Positions 1-8,573 of a stretch of 32,950 bases of DNA are shown piece by piece. The notes under the pieces were generated by a model that saw only the letters and a list, made by a program, of their open reading frames with translations, did not search any database and was not told the DNA's origin. Both the position numbers and the translations under genes were made by a program. This stretch comes from Gammaproteobacteria bacterium (GTDB lineage: Bacteria > Pseudomonadota > Gammaproteobacteria > Pseudomonadales > Azotimanducaceae): NCBI GenBank assembly GCA_026709225.1, contig JAPOTJ010000111.1, positions 1 to 32,950 on the forward strand. The letters run 5' to 3'. Positions within the stretch are counted from its first letter, which is position 1. Each line of letters begins with the position of its first letter.

Positions 1-2
1 CC

Positions 3-66
3 CCGTGCGGCGTTGCGCCGCTTGGAAATACGGCGGGGTATTCCCTGCGCGACGCGCCTTGCACGG
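3..66 (-). repeat. palindromic repeat, copy A
   Basis: Imperfect palindrome at the left edge of the window. The outer arms are CCGTGC (3-8) and GCACGG (61-66). Read on the minus strand the core (61 down to 7) has the ordered blocks CAAGGCGC, CGCAGGGAATA, TATT, CCAAG and GCAACGC, the same blocks in the same order as the repeat at 32841-32894. The inner stem is formed by AATA (27-30) and TATT (39-42). It does not overlap the gene starting at 175. It may extend beyond base 1. Whether it acts as RNA, as a protein-binding site or as a MITE-like element cannot be decided here. Confidence 0.75.
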
Positions 67-174
67 AACCTGCCCGCAGCCACTGATCCGGTATTATTAG
101 TTTGATGGAGCACTAGTTGTGCCTTTCGCACACTGACGCGGTGTTCACTACCGTCCGCGACCGAGGAGTCTCTC

Positions 175-756
175 ATGGCAGCGCATGACCACGAAGTCGT
201 CTCCATCTACGGCTACAGTGAAGCGCAGATCGACAAGCTGATGACGCATGCCCCCGAGTGCGTGCTCATGTGGTCCACCAAGGACGGCTGGCCGGTTGGA
301 GTCGTGCATGCGTTTGTCTGGCGCGATGGGCGGGTGTGGATGACCTTTGCGGCGCACCGGCACCGGGCGGCGGCGATTCGGCGCGACAACCGGGTGTCGG
401 TCACGGTCAGCGGCGCCGGGGCTTCGCATTCTGATTGCCCAAGGGGCGCGGCCACGCTCAAGGGGCGCGGCTATTTTCACGAAGACGAAGAGACCAAGAA
501 GTGGTTCTATCAAGCGCTCTCAGAGAAAGTCAGCCCGCACAGCAAGGAAGGGCAGGATCATTTCTATTCGATCTTGGACTCGCCGCTGAGGGTCATTCTC
601 GAAGTGGTGCCGGAAAAGTGGATCACCTTTGATGCCGACAAGTCTGCTCGCGACCTCGCGGGCACGCTTTCCGAAGATGAAAAGACGCCACGGCTCAATT
701 CGGATAGCGAGCGCATGGCCAAGGAGCGTGAGCGCCGCGGACTCGGCGCTCGCTAG
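175..756 (+). CDS. pyridoxamine 5'-phosphate oxidase-like flavin-binding protein
   Basis: 193-residue cytoplasmic protein of the split-barrel PNPOx-like superfamily, which binds FMN, F420 or haem and usually acts as a small oxidoreductase; the substrate cannot be read from the sequence. The N-terminal half has the family pattern: a strand (CVLMWSTKDGWPVGVVHAFVWRDGRVWMTF), then AAHRHRAAAIRRDNRVSVTVSG, which corresponds to the cofactor phosphate-binding and strand region. The charged C-terminus (about 150-193) has no recognised motif. The ATG at 175 is supported by GAGGAG at 163-168, spaced six bases. It is transcribed toward the minus-strand crotonase gene, whose stop lies 11 bases away, so it is probably a single-gene unit. 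The family call is fairly safe and the specific function is unknown. Confidence 0.75.
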   Translation: MAAHDHEVVSIYGYSEAQIDKLMTHAPECVLMWSTKDGWPVGVVHAFVWRDGRVWMTFAAHRHRAAAIRRDNRVSVTVSGAGASHSDCPRGAATLKGRGYFHEDEETKKWFYQALSEKVSPHSKEGQDHFYSILDSPLRVILEVVPEKWITFDADKSARDLAGTLSEDEKTPRLNSDSERMAKERERRGLGAR

Positions 757-767
757 CGGCGACTCGC

Positions 768-1622
768 TCAGTCCTGCGCCTCGGTGCGATAGTCGCCGAA
801 CGCCTCGTCGCGCGCATCGAGCGCCTTGGTCAGGCCGCCTTCGCTCATCTGCTTGAAGAACTCGCGTGCGGGCTTGCTCATCGCGGCAAGCTGCTGCGTG
901 TCGGTGGACGCACGGATAGCCGCCCGGATGCCCATCAAATCCATTTGACGATGCACCGTGCGCTTGTTGAACTGCGTGAGTTCCGGCGGCACGCTGGCGA
1001 CCCGCTTTGCGTAGTGGAGCACCCCCGCTTCCAATTCCGCTTCTTCGAACGATTCATTGGCGAATCCGTAGCGAACGGCCTCATCTCCGGTCATTGAGTC
1101 TCCCGTCAGCATCAGGTGCATGGCTTTGCGCATGCCGACAATCCACGGGTAGAAGTTGTTGTCGGGCGGCGAGATGTTGCGCACCACCGGATAGCCGATC
1201 TGCGCGTCCCTTGCCACATAGACAAGGTCGCACGACTGCGCCAGTTCGCTGCCACCGGCGAGGCAGTAGCCATGAACCTGAGCGATGACCGGCTTGGCGA
1301 GATCCCAGATCCAAAAGCATCCATCGACGACATGCCGCGGCCAGTGCGCGAGTCCGCCTGGGGTGTAGAAAGGCTCAGTTTGCGGCTCGCCGCGCAGGGG
1401 GGAAGTCAAGTCGTAGCCAGCACTGAACGACTTACCGGCACCGCGAATGATGTTGACATGTATGTCTGCATCCTTGTCCGCGCGCTCAAGCTCGGCGAAC
1501 AGCTCGCAGCGGAGCGCGTTTGACAGCGCGTTTCGCTTCTCCGGCCGGTTCAAGGTGACTCGATTGACGTGCTCGGCAGGCGTGTCAACGAGGAGATAAG
1601 CGTAGTCGCTCACAGTGTTCAA
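768..1622 (-). CDS. enoyl-CoA hydratase/isomerase (crotonase) family protein
   Basis: 284-residue crotonase-fold protein, a family acting on acyl-CoA thioesters (hydration, isomerisation or hydrolysis). Visible motifs are the first oxyanion-hole segment GAGKSFSAGYDL (about 60-71) and the second, AQVHGYCLAGGSELAQSCDL (about 114-133). The first catalytic Glu position is kept (GGSELA), but the segment where classical hydratases carry the second Glu reads QIGYPVVRNISPP, with no acid there, so ordinary enoyl-CoA hydratase activity is doubtful. The extended C-terminus (QFNKRTVHRQMDLMG, then a helical tail) suits the family. The start is uncertain: TTG at 1622 or GTG at 1613, neither with a clear Shine-Dalgarno. 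It is divergent from the Nudix gene and has no beta-oxidation partner nearby. Confidence 0.8.
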   Translation of the reverse strand: MNTVSDYAYLLVDTPAEHVNRVTLNRPEKRNALSNALRCELFAELERADKDADIHVNIIRGAGKSFSAGYDLTSPLRGEPQTEPFYTPGGLAHWPRHVVDGCFWIWDLAKPVIAQVHGYCLAGGSELAQSCDLVYVARDAQIGYPVVRNISPPDNNFYPWIVGMRKAMHLMLTGDSMTGDEAVRYGFANESFEEAELEAGVLHYAKRVASVPPELTQFNKRTVHRQMDLMGIRAAIRASTDTQQLAAMSKPAREFFKQMSEGGLTKALDARDEAFGDYRTEAQD

Positions 1623-1647
1623 CCAACGTGCAAGACGGGCATCTTAA

Positions 1648-1712
1648 GCCGCGACGCCGAGACGCGGCAAATGTAAAGTGCCTGACGCTCATGGTGCCTG
1701 TCCCTGACGCTC
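1648..1712 (+). repeat. non-coding hairpin and GTGCCTGTCCCT motif upstream of the Nudix gene
   Basis: This stretch lies between the divergent crotonase and Nudix genes. It holds GCCGCG (1648-1653) facing CGCGGC (1663-1668) across nine bases, then CCTGACGCTC twice (1681-1690 and 1703-1712), with GTGCCTGTCCCT at 1694-1705. The last motif recurs on the minus strand at 13488-13499. The repeat-like character argues that this DNA is leader rather than coding sequence, although the Nudix frame is open through it. Confidence 0.45.
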
Positions 1713-1764
1713 GCGCTCGTTTTCCGTTAGGCTTTTCCACCTTGTTCACTCTGTTGCCGCGTGC

Positions 1765-1768
1765 GGAG
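1765..1768 (+). promoter_or_regulatory. Shine-Dalgarno deciding the Nudix start
   Basis: GGAG at 1765-1768 sits six bases before an in-frame TTG at 1775. No comparable site precedes the earlier in-frame starts at 1628 or 1691, so translation more likely begins at 1775. Confidence 0.5.
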
Positions 1769-1774
1769 AACCTC

Positions 1775-2563
1775 TTGAAATCTGAACAGCCTGTGCCTGC
1801 CGCCACGGTGCTTGTGGTTCGCGATGGCGCGAACGGACTCGAAGTGTTCATGGTGCGCCGGCATCACCAGATTGACTTTGCTTCCGGCGCGCTCGTGTTT
1901 CCTGGCGGCAAGACTGATCCCGAGGATGAAGACGAGAAGCTCCGCGCCCTTTGCGACGGACCTGACGATGCGCTGTGCGTCTACCGCATCGCCGCTATTC
2001 GAGAAGCCTTCGAGGAGTGCGGCGTCCTGCTCGCACGCACCGCGGGCGAACAATCGCTGTTGAGCGGGAAACGCGTCGCCGAGCTGCAAGATTGGCGCGA
2101 TCGCATTCACAAGGGCGAAGCGAGCCTGCATGATCTGCTCACACGCGAGCAGCTTCGCCTTGCCGGCGATGTCCTTGTCGAGTTTGCGCATTGGGTGACG
2201 CCGGACCTCATGTCGAAGCGATTCGACACCTGGTTCTTCCTCGCGCCGGCGCCGCGCGATCAACTCCTCGTCCACGACGGACACGAATCGGTCGATTCGG
2301 TCTGGATTCAGCCCAAGGACGCCATTCGCGCCGCCAAGGACGGCACGCACACCATCATCTTCCCAACGCTTTGCAACATCGAAAAACTCGCCGCGTCGCA
2401 TACGGTCAGTGAAGCGCGTCGCCGCGCACGTCAGTCACCGGTCGTGGAGGTGCTGCCCCGCACCGAGAAGCGCGACGATGGAACGTATCTTGTCATTCCC
2501 GAAGAAGCCGGCTATCCGGTCAGTTCTGTGAAGCTCCCCGAACGCCTATCCAAGAGCGCTTAA
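1775..2563 (+). CDS. Nudix hydrolase (NUDT7/NUDT19-like layout)
   Basis: 262 residues from the TTG at 1775 (the frame is open back to 1628, which would give 311). The mature part starts with a strand, [41 protein letters not shown], followed by an insertion and then the Nudix core helix [17 protein letters not shown]. The insertion between the GG of the Nudix box and REAFEECG is the arrangement seen in NUDT7/NUDT19-type CoA or nucleotide diphosphate hydrolases. The metal-binding Glu residues REAFEECG are intact. The substrate is unknown; acyl-CoA is a guess supported only by the neighbouring crotonase. The TAA stop overlaps that of nqrF on the other strand by four bases (TTAA, 2560-2563), so there is no room for a conventional terminator between them. 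Confidence 0.85.
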   Translation: MKSEQPVPAATVLVVRDGANGLEVFMVRRHHQIDFASGALVFPGGKTDPEDEDEKLRALCDGPDDALCVYRIAAIREAFEECGVLLARTAGEQSLLSGKRVAELQDWRDRIHKGEASLHDLLTREQLRLAGDVLVEFAHWVTPDLMSKRFDTWFFLAPAPRDQLLVHDGHESVDSVWIQPKDAIRAAKDGTHTIIFPTLCNIEKLAASHTVSEARRRARQSPVVEVLPRTEKRDDGTYLVIPEEAGYPVSSVKLPERLSKSA

Positions 2564-3783
2564 GAGCCAAAATCGTCGAACTTGATGTTCTCAGGCTCGA
2601 CGCCAAGGCTGTCCAAGGTTGCGAGCACTGCCGCAATCATCGGCGGCGGCCCGCACAGGTAATACTCGCAATCTTCCGGCGCGGGATGCTCGGCGAGATA
2701 GTTGTCGAGCACCACCTGATGAATGAAGCCAAGATGCCCCTTCCAGTCGTCTTCCGGCAAGGGGTCGGAAAGCGCCACATGCCACTCAAAGTTGGGATAG
2801 GCTTTGGCAAGCTCGTCGAACTCTTCGACGTAGAACATCTCACGCAGGCTGCGCGCACCGTACCAATAGCTCATCTTGGTAGTGCGCCCACAGCGCTTGA
2901 GCTCGTCGAATATCTGCGAGCGCAGCGGCGCCATACCTGCACCGCCGCCAATCCAAATCTTCTCGGCTTCGGTATCGTTGACAAAAAACTCGCCGTAAGG
3001 CCCGAACACCGTCACCTTGTCGCCCGGCTTCAAGCCGAAACAATAGGACGACATCTTGCCGGGCGGAAAGCTTGTCCCCGGCGGCGGTGAGGCGATGCGA
3101 ATATTGAACTTGAGGATGCCTCTCTCTTCCGGGTAGTTGGCCATTGAGTAGGCGCGAATCGTCTGTTCATCGACGTTGCTCTCGTTGTCCCAAACGCGAA
3201 AGCGTTCCCAATCGCCGCGATACTCCTGCTCGACCTCGATGTCGCGGTAGTTCATGCCGTAGGGCGGAATCTCGAGCTGCACGAAGCCGCCCGCTTTGAA
3301 GTTGACATCTTCGCCTTCCGGCAAGCGCAGATTGAGCTCCTTGATGAAGGTCGCGACATTGTGATTGTCGATCACCTCGCATTCCCAGCGCTTGACGCCA
3401 AAAGCGTCTTCCGGCACTTGAATGCGCATCGCCTGCTTGACCGATACTTGACAGGAAAGACGCCATTGCTCGCGAATCTCACGACGCGAAAAATGCCCTT
3501 CTTCGGTGGAAATGATGGAGCCGCCGCCTTCGAACACCTGGCAACGGCACTGACCGCAGGTGCCGCCGCCGCCACAGGCGCTCGACAGGAATATGCCTTG
3601 CGAAGCCAGTGTGCCAAGCAGCTTGTCGCCGGCAGGCACCGACAGCGTCGATTCCGCGTTGATCTCGATATCCACATCGCCGCTCGCCACGAGCCGCGCG
3701 CGCGCCGCCAAAATGACCGCCACCAGAAACAGCACAGTGCCGGTGAACATACCTACACCGAGCAAAATGGTCGTCGTCAACAT
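2560..3783 (-). CDS. nqrF: Na+-translocating NADH:quinone reductase subunit F
   Basis: 407 residues, the usual length. NqrF is the NADH-oxidising entry point of the Na+-pumping complex: electrons pass from NADH to FAD, then a 2Fe-2S cluster, then to the membrane flavins. One N-terminal TM helix (about 5-27) anchors it. The ferredoxin domain has C70, C76, C79 and C111 in the spacing C-X5-C-X2-C-X31-C. The FAD-binding segment includes [11 protein letters not shown], and the NADH-binding part includes [15 protein letters not shown] and YYLCGPPPM. It is the last gene of the nqr operon, 32 bases after nqrE. No apbE or nqrM follows: the next gene is a convergent Nudix hydrolase whose stop codon overlaps this one. 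Confidence 0.97.
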   Translation of the reverse strand: MLTTTILLGVGMFTGTVLFLVAVILAARARLVASGDVDIEINAESTLSVPAGDKLLGTLASQGIFLSSACGGGGTCGQCRCQVFEGGGSIISTEEGHFSRREIREQWRLSCQVSVKQAMRIQVPEDAFGVKRWECEVIDNHNVATFIKELNLRLPEGEDVNFKAGGFVQLEIPPYGMNYRDIEVEQEYRGDWERFRVWDNESNVDEQTIRAYSMANYPEERGILKFNIRIASPPPGTSFPPGKMSSYCFGLKPGDKVTVFGPYGEFFVNDTEAEKIWIGGGAGMAPLRSQIFDELKRCGRTTKMSYWYGARSLREMFYVEEFDELAKAYPNFEWHVALSDPLPEDDWKGHLGFIHQVVLDNYLAEHPAPEDCEYYLCGPPPMIAAVLATLDSLGVEPENIKFDDFGS

Positions 3784-3815
3784 GCGTCAGTCTCTCTCGC
3801 CTGATTTCTTATAAG

Positions 3816-4427
3816 TCAAATATCGATGCCGCCGAAGGACATGAAGCACAGCGCAATCAGTCCGACGGCAATGAAGGTAATGCCAAGCCCTTGCAAACCG
3901 CGCGGCACGTCGCTGTACTTGAGCTTTTCACGCACACCGGCCAAGGCAACGATGGCGAGCGCCCAGCCGACGCCCGCGCCGGCACCGAAGATCGTGCTCT
4001 CGACGAAGGTGTAGTCGCGCTCGACCATGAAGAGCGACGCGCCGAGAATCGCGCAATTGACCGTGATCAGCGGCAAAAACACGCCAAGTGCGTTGTACAG
4101 AATCGGCACGAAGCGATCGAGGAACATTTCAAGGATCTGCACCATGGCGGCGATCACGCCGATGTACGAGAGATAGCCGAGAAAGCTCAAGTCCACATCG
4201 GGGAAGCCCGCCCAAGCGAGCGCGCCTTCGCGCAGCAGCAGGTTGTAGATGAGATTGTTGACCGGCGTGGTGATGGCGAGCACGAGGATGACCGCGACGC
4301 CGAGGCCGAACGCCGTCTCGATCTTCTTGGAAATGGCAATGAACGTGCACATCCCCAAGAAGTAGGTCAGCGCCATATTCTCGACGAATATGGCTTGGAC
4401 GAAGAGCCCAAGGTACTGCTCGAGCAT
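3816..4427 (-). CDS. nqrE: Na+-translocating NADH:quinone reductase subunit E
   Basis: 203 residues, integral membrane subunit. NqrE and NqrD are homologous and pack in inverted orientation, with Fe bound between them on the electron path. The sequence opens [27 protein letters not shown], the standard family start, and has about six TM helices. The conserved [14 protein letters not shown] and [11 protein letters not shown] segments contain the Cys residues expected to ligate iron. The frame is open upstream to 4514, but the ATG at 4427 is preferred because of GGGAGG at 4435-4440 and homology. Its A is the last base of the nqrD stop (TGATG), so the two genes are translationally coupled. Confidence 0.96.
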   Translation of the reverse strand: MLEQYLGLFVQAIFVENMALTYFLGMCTFIAISKKIETAFGLGVAVILVLAITTPVNNLIYNLLLREGALAWAGFPDVDLSFLGYLSYIGVIAAMVQILEMFLDRFVPILYNALGVFLPLITVNCAILGASLFMVERDYTFVESTIFGAGAGVGWALAIVALAGVREKLKYSDVPRGLQGLGITFIAVGLIALCFMSFGGIDI

Positions 4428-5089
4428 CAGTACGCCTCCCGGTACTGCAGATTGGACGCGATTTCGTATTCGGGTTCTTCGGCTTGGCTCGGCTTCCATT
4501 CGCGCAGCGCCCAAATAAGCAGCCCGATAATGAAGAATGCCGACGGCGACAGCAGCATCATGCCGTTCGGCACATACCAGCCACCGTTGTTGACGGTCTT
4601 GAAGAGTTCAAAGCCCATGATCGCGCCTGTGCCGATCGGTTCTCGGAACACCGCCACGAGCAGCAGGATGACGCTGTAGCCGAGGGCGTTTCCAAGCCCG
4701 TCGAGCGCGGACAGGCCCGGTGGATTCTGCATGGCAAAGGCTTCGGCGCGACCGAGCACGATGCAGTTGGTGATGATGAGTCCCACAAACACCGACAGGC
4801 GCTTGGAAATATCGTAGACGAGCGCCTGCAGCACCTGATCGACCACGATCACCAAGGACGCGATGATCGTCATTTGCACGATGATGCGAATGTTGGTCGG
4901 CACATGATTGCGCACGAGCGACACAGCGACATTGGACAGGGTCGTGACAAAAATCACCGCCGCGCACATCACCAGCGTGTTGGACATGCTGATGGTGACC
5001 GCGAGCGCCGAGCAGATGCCGAGCACTTGCAGCGCAATCGGATTGTTGTCGAAGATTGGATCAACCAGTGCTTTCTTGCCAGCTGCCAT
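4427..5089 (-). CDS. nqrD: Na+-translocating NADH:quinone reductase subunit D
   Basis: 220 residues, integral membrane subunit paired with NqrE. After a short cytoplasmic start ([32 protein letters not shown]) there are about six TM helices. The family segments [18 protein letters not shown] and [17 protein letters not shown] carry the conserved Cys residues associated with the NqrD/E iron centre. The C-terminal tail ([25 protein letters not shown]) is slightly longer than in many homologues. The ATG at 5089 lies 20 bases after the nqrC stop. The stop codon shares one base with the nqrE start. Confidence 0.96.
   Translation of the reverse strand: MAAGKKALVDPIFDNNPIALQVLGICSALAVTISMSNTLVMCAAVIFVTTLSNVAVSLVRNHVPTNIRIIVQMTIIASLVIVVDQVLQALVYDISKRLSVFVGLIITNCIVLGRAEAFAMQNPPGLSALDGLGNALGYSVILLLVAVFREPIGTGAIMGFELFKTVNNGGWYVPNGMMLLSPSAFFIIGLLIWALREWKPSQAEEPEYEIASNLQYREAY
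4435..4440 (-). promoter_or_regulatory. strong Shine-Dalgarno for nqrE inside the nqrD 3' end
   Basis: The minus strand reads GGGAGG seven bases before the ATG at 4427, within the last codons of nqrD. It fixes the nqrE start well inside the longer open frame. Confidence 0.7.
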
Positions 5090-5109
5090 GTCTATCTACC
5101 TCGTTTTCT

Positions 5110-5910
5110 CTAACTCGCCTGTTGCTCGCCCGCCGGTTTCAAACGTGCCAGCATCGGCCCGTAGCCGAGCTCGCCGGTCCAAAAGGCGATGAGGTTCTCG
5201 ACGCCGCGCGTCGTCAAAGTCGCGCCCGAAAGCGCGTCGATTTCGTATTCGCTGTCTGAGCGCGTCTTGACAAGCCGCACTGCTGGCTCGCCCGCTTCGT
5301 CAAACAGCATCACGCCGTCCCAGCTCGCCTTCCAGCTGGCGTTGTCCACCTCGCCGCCGAGACCCGGCGTTTCCTTGTGCGAATAAAAGGACAGGCCCAC
5401 CGAAGTCATCAGGTCGCTGTTGATCGCCAGGAATCCAAACAGCGTTCCCCAGAGGCCGTAGCCGCGAACCGGAATGACAAGGCGTTCAAGCTCGCCAGCA
5501 GCGTTTCGTTTGAAATAGGCGAGGCCGATGTTCTCGCGCCGCCCGAGCGTCGCGATGTCTTCTTCGGGGCTTAGGTCGCGCGAGGACTCCGGGAAGCGCG
5601 CCGCGCGAATTTGATCATAGCTCTCAGGATCGACATCGCTCGTGAATTCGCCCGTCTGCAAGTCCACCGCGCGCACTTCAAAGCTCTCGAACAGTTCGGC
5701 GGCGCCGCGGCCTTGCGCATCCGTTGTCTCGCCTGCGGGCAGCAGTCCGGCCGCGCGCAGGATGTTCTGCTTGCGGTCGAGTTCCTTGTTGATGTCTTGG
5801 CGAGGCTTCAGGCTCACCGCCGTAAAGGAGACGACGATCGAGCACAGCAGGCAGACGATCACCGACACCACGAGGATGTTTTTGATGCCCTCACGCGGTC
5901 CGACTGGCAC
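5110..5910 (-). CDS. nqrC: Na+-translocating NADH:quinone reductase subunit C
   Basis: 266 residues with one N-terminal TM helix (about 11-33) and a large periplasmic FMN-binding domain. FMN is attached covalently to Thr in the motif SGATLTT, here T231, close to the C-terminus ([16 protein letters not shown]). I chose the GTG at 5910 because GGAGG precedes it by seven bases and the protein then begins [20 protein letters not shown], matching the family start; the open frame runs on to 5979. It overlaps the 3' end of nqrB by 20 bases. Attachment of FMN requires the flavin transferase ApbE, which is not encoded in this window. Confidence 0.95.
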   Translation of the reverse strand: MPVGPREGIKNILVVSVIVCLLCSIVVSFTAVSLKPRQDINKELDRKQNILRAAGLLPAGETTDAQGRGAAELFESFEVRAVDLQTGEFTSDVDPESYDQIRAARFPESSRDLSPEEDIATLGRRENIGLAYFKRNAAGELERLVIPVRGYGLWGTLFGFLAINSDLMTSVGLSFYSHKETPGLGGEVDNASWKASWDGVMLFDEAGEPAVRLVKTRSDSEYEIDALSGATLTTRGVENLIAFWTGELGYGPMLARLKPAGEQQAS

Positions 5911-7093
5911 GAGCACGCCTCCGCTTGATGTTGGATTGCACCACGAAGTAGTCGATGAGCGGCGCAAACAGATTGCCAAAAAGGATCGCGAGCATCATGC
6001 CTTCGGGGAAGGCCGGGTTGACCACGCGAATCAGCGCGCACATGAAGCCGATCAGCGCGCCGTAGATCCATCGGCCGCGGTTCGTCATCGAAGCTGACAC
6101 CGGATCGGTCGCCATGAACACAGTGCCGAAGGCGAATCCTCCGATCACAAGATGCCAATGCAAGGGCATGGAAAACATGGGGTTCGTCGAATTGCCGCCG
6201 AGCAAATTGAGTAGCAGCACAGTACCGGCCATGCCGAGCACCACGCCCGCCATGATGCGCCATGACGCAATGCGATTGACCAGCAGAACCGCTGCGGCAA
6301 TCAAGATCGCGAGCGTTGAAGTTTCGCCCATGCTGCCCGGGATGGTGCCGAGAAAGGCATCGAGCCACTCGACGCCATAGGGATCGCCAATCGCCGCATT
6401 GCCAAGCGGCGTTGCGCGTGTGAAGCCGTCGACGGCCACCCAGACGCTGTCGCCGGACAGCTCGGCAGGATAGGCGAAGTAGACGAACGCACGGGCGGTG
6501 CAGGCCGGGTTCAGGAAGTTCTTTCCAGTGCCGCCAAAGACTTCCTTGCCGATCACCACGCCAAAAATGATGCCGGTGGCGGCAATCCACAGGGGTACAT
6601 CGGCCGGCAAGATGAGTGTGTAGAGAATGCTGGTGACGAAGAAGCCTTCGTTGACCTCGTGCCCGCGCTTAGCTGCGAATAGGATCTCAAAGAAGATGCC
6701 CGAGACGAATACGACGATATAGAGCGGGATGAAGTAGGCGAGACCGTGAATCAAGTTGTCCCACGCACTTGTCGGGTCGTAGCTTGTCAGTAGGTCGAGG
6801 AAGAAACCGCGCCAGTTGTCTACGGTCTCAATGCCACTCGCGGCCATCGCGAGGTTCGCTTGGTAGCCGACATTCCACGCGCCGAAGATGCCGGGAATAA
6901 AGGCGCAGAGCCACACGGTGATCATGATGCGCTTGAGGTCGAGGCCGTCGCGCACATGCGACGGGCCGTCGGTGACGTGACCGGGCGTGTAGAGCGCCGT
7001 GTCAATCGCTTCATAGAGCGGATACAGCGTTTGCAGCTTGCCGCCCTTTTCAAAGTGCGGCGCAATGGAATCGAGAAAACCGCGCAGATTCAC
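5891..7093 (-). CDS. nqrB: Na+-translocating NADH:quinone reductase subunit B
   Basis: 400 residues, the largest membrane subunit, with about ten TM helices; it binds riboflavin and covalent FMN and is the core of the Na+ channel. It begins [32 protein letters not shown], clearly the family N-terminus, from a GTG at 7093, four bases downstream of the nqrA stop (7098). The flavinylation site reads [11 protein letters not shown], with T228 as the expected FMN-linked residue; the usual motif has Gly where this protein has Arg. Other conserved blocks are [28 protein letters not shown] and [34 protein letters not shown]. The frame is open upstream to 7171 but homology does not support that. Confidence 0.96.
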   Translation of the reverse strand: MNLRGFLDSIAPHFEKGGKLQTLYPLYEAIDTALYTPGHVTDGPSHVRDGLDLKRIMITVWLCAFIPGIFGAWNVGYQANLAMAASGIETVDNWRGFFLDLLTSYDPTSAWDNLIHGLAYFIPLYIVVFVSGIFFEILFAAKRGHEVNEGFFVTSILYTLILPADVPLWIAATGIIFGVVIGKEVFGGTGKNFLNPACTARAFVYFAYPAELSGDSVWVAVDGFTRATPLGNAAIGDPYGVEWLDAFLGTIPGSMGETSTLAILIAAAVLLVNRIASWRIMAGVVLGMAGTVLLLNLLGGNSTNPMFSMPLHWHLVIGGFAFGTVFMATDPVSASMTNRGRWIYGALIGFMCALIRVVNPAFPEGMMLAILFGNLFAPLIDYFVVQSNIKRRRARASRTA

Positions 7094-7097
7094 GACC

Positions 7098-8447
7098 CTA
7101 GCCTTCTTTTTCGATGGTGGTGAGCATGGCGCGCAGCACCGGGCCGTACTCATACTTTGCAGGACACGCATAGGTGCAGAGCGCTAAATCTTCTTCGTCG
7201 AGTTCGAGCGCGCCAAGCGCAATCGCGGTTTCGATATCGCCGACGAGGATGGCGCGCAGTAGCTGTGTCGGCAGCACATCGAGCGGCACCACCGCTTCGT
7301 AAGTGCCGATCGGCACCATCGCGCGCGGGCTGCCGTTCGTGGTCGTGGTGAAGTTTGGCGTGCGCCCTAGCCATCGCGACAAGTAGATCGGCAGCACCGA
7401 ATGCTTGTCTCGCCCAGGAGAAAGATAGCCGAAGAGCTTGCGTTCGGCGTCTTCAAAGATGACGCTGACTTGGCAGTGCAAGCGTCCAAGAAACGCGAGC
7501 GGCCCGGCGGTCTGATGGCCTGTCAGCACGGAACCTGAGATACAGCGCAGGCGCTTGCCTTCCACGCCCGCAAGCTCGCCTTGCACCAGATCGACGATGC
7601 TCGCGCCAACGCGCGTCTCGACGAGGCGCGGGTCTTTGAAGCCAGGTCCGGCAAGCGATACCACGCGGCGCATATCGAGCACGCCGTCGGTGAACAGACG
7701 GCCGATGGCAATGACCTCCTGATAGCCAATCGACCAGACCGTCTTGCTTGCATCGACAGGATCAAGGAAGTGAATATGCGTGCCAGCAAGCCCTGCTGGA
7801 TGCGGCCCGTCAAAGCGCTCAACACTGACTCGCGGACTGTCTGGCGCGGGCGCTTCACCGTGCGCATCCATGCACACGAACACCGAGCCGTCGGTCAAGT
7901 GGGTGAGCGCGGAAACGCCTGAAGCAAAGTCCTTCGGACGCTCACCAATCACCAAGTTGGCGTCGGCGGCCAAGGGATTGGTGTCCATAGCAGTCACGAA
8001 AATCGAATGCGGCTCTTGGGTCACACTTGGTACACGGCTAAACGGACGAGTACGAAAGGCGACCCATAGACCTGAATTCACCAACTGCTCGACGAGTTCG
8101 CTGCGGGAGAAGGTGTCGAGAGGCTTCGGATCGTCAATGAATTGCGCTTGCGCGGATTCATCCTCAATACTAATTTCAACCGATTGCAGCGCCCGTTTGG
8201 CACCTCGGTTGATGGCGGCAACGCGGCCAGTCGCCGGCGACACGAAGCGCACGCCCGGACTCTTACGATCTTCGAACAAGGGGTCGCCAATGCGCACTTC
8301 GTCTCCAACATGAACCACCATGCTCGGACGCATACCGTGGAACTCACCACCGAGGATAGCGACACTTGAGAGCGGCTGACCGAAGCCGATTTCTTGGCGT
8401 GGCGCCCCCTCGATCGGCAAGTCGATTCCTTTTTCGAGTTGAAACAT
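7098..8447 (-). CDS. nqrA: Na+-translocating NADH:quinone reductase subunit A
   Basis: 449 residues, the peripheral cytoplasmic subunit near the quinone site and the first gene of the operon. The ATG at 8447 gives the family start [21 protein letters not shown]; the open frame upstream to 8981 runs antisense through the dioxygenase gene and is not coding. The N-terminal part has a barrel-sandwich-like domain ([50 protein letters not shown]). The C-terminus ends [29 protein letters not shown], as expected. Upstream are a TATAAT box at 8521-8526 and a 10-bp stem-loop at 8485-8512, so the operon probably starts with a structured leader of about 65 bases. Confidence 0.96.
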   Translation of the reverse strand: MFQLEKGIDLPIEGAPRQEIGFGQPLSSVAILGGEFHGMRPSMVVHVGDEVRIGDPLFEDRKSPGVRFVSPATGRVAAINRGAKRALQSVEISIEDESAQAQFIDDPKPLDTFSRSELVEQLVNSGLWVAFRTRPFSRVPSVTQEPHSIFVTAMDTNPLAADANLVIGERPKDFASGVSALTHLTDGSVFVCMDAHGEAPAPDSPRVSVERFDGPHPAGLAGTHIHFLDPVDASKTVWSIGYQEVIAIGRLFTDGVLDMRRVVSLAGPGFKDPRLVETRVGASIVDLVQGELAGVEGKRLRCISGSVLTGHQTAGPLAFLGRLHCQVSVIFEDAERKLFGYLSPGRDKHSVLPIYLSRWLGRTPNFTTTTNGSPRAMVPIGTYEAVVPLDVLPTQLLRAILVGDIETAIALGALELDEEDLALCTYACPAKYEYGPVLRAMLTTIEKEG

Positions 8448-8484
8448 GTGTTGGGAGCGACTTCCCTTGAACAAGTGCGAATCA

Positions 8485-8512
8485 TCAAGCGCGCACCAAA
8501 TCGCGCGCTTGA
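8485..8512 (-). promoter_or_regulatory. perfect stem-loop at the start of the nqr leader
   Basis: TCAAGCGCGC (8485-8494) and GCGCGCTTGA (8503-8512) form a perfect 10-bp inverted repeat with an eight-base loop (ACCAAATC). It lies immediately downstream of the TATAAT at 8521-8526 (minus direction), so it would be at or next to the 5' end of the nqr mRNA. There is no U-run, so it is not a typical terminator. It could be an RNA-stabilising 5' stem-loop or a dyad operator, and could also affect the divergent dioxygenase gene. Confidence 0.7.
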
Positions 8513-8520
8513 GTGCCGCG

Positions 8521-8526
8521 ATTATA
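8521..8526 (-). promoter_or_regulatory. -10 box for the nqr operon
   Basis: The minus strand reads TATAAT, identical to the sigma-70 -10 consensus, 74 bases before the nqrA ATG. No good -35 hexamer is visible at 16-18 bp spacing (17 bp gives GCAGGT), so an activator or another spacing may be involved. Confidence 0.5.
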
Positions 8527-8573
8527 CAGAGGTTGGCTTGCATACCTGCTCGCATACACGCACTATCAACGGC

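Noticed and set aside
1628..1774. N-terminal extension of the Nudix protein from 1628
   Set aside because: No ribosome-binding site, repeat-like DNA in the stretch and no family similarity; TTG at 1775 with GGAG is better.
3891..4679. Open frame of 262 residues antisense to nqrE/nqrD
   Set aside because: Same reason: a charged shadow of conserved membrane genes, no motif.
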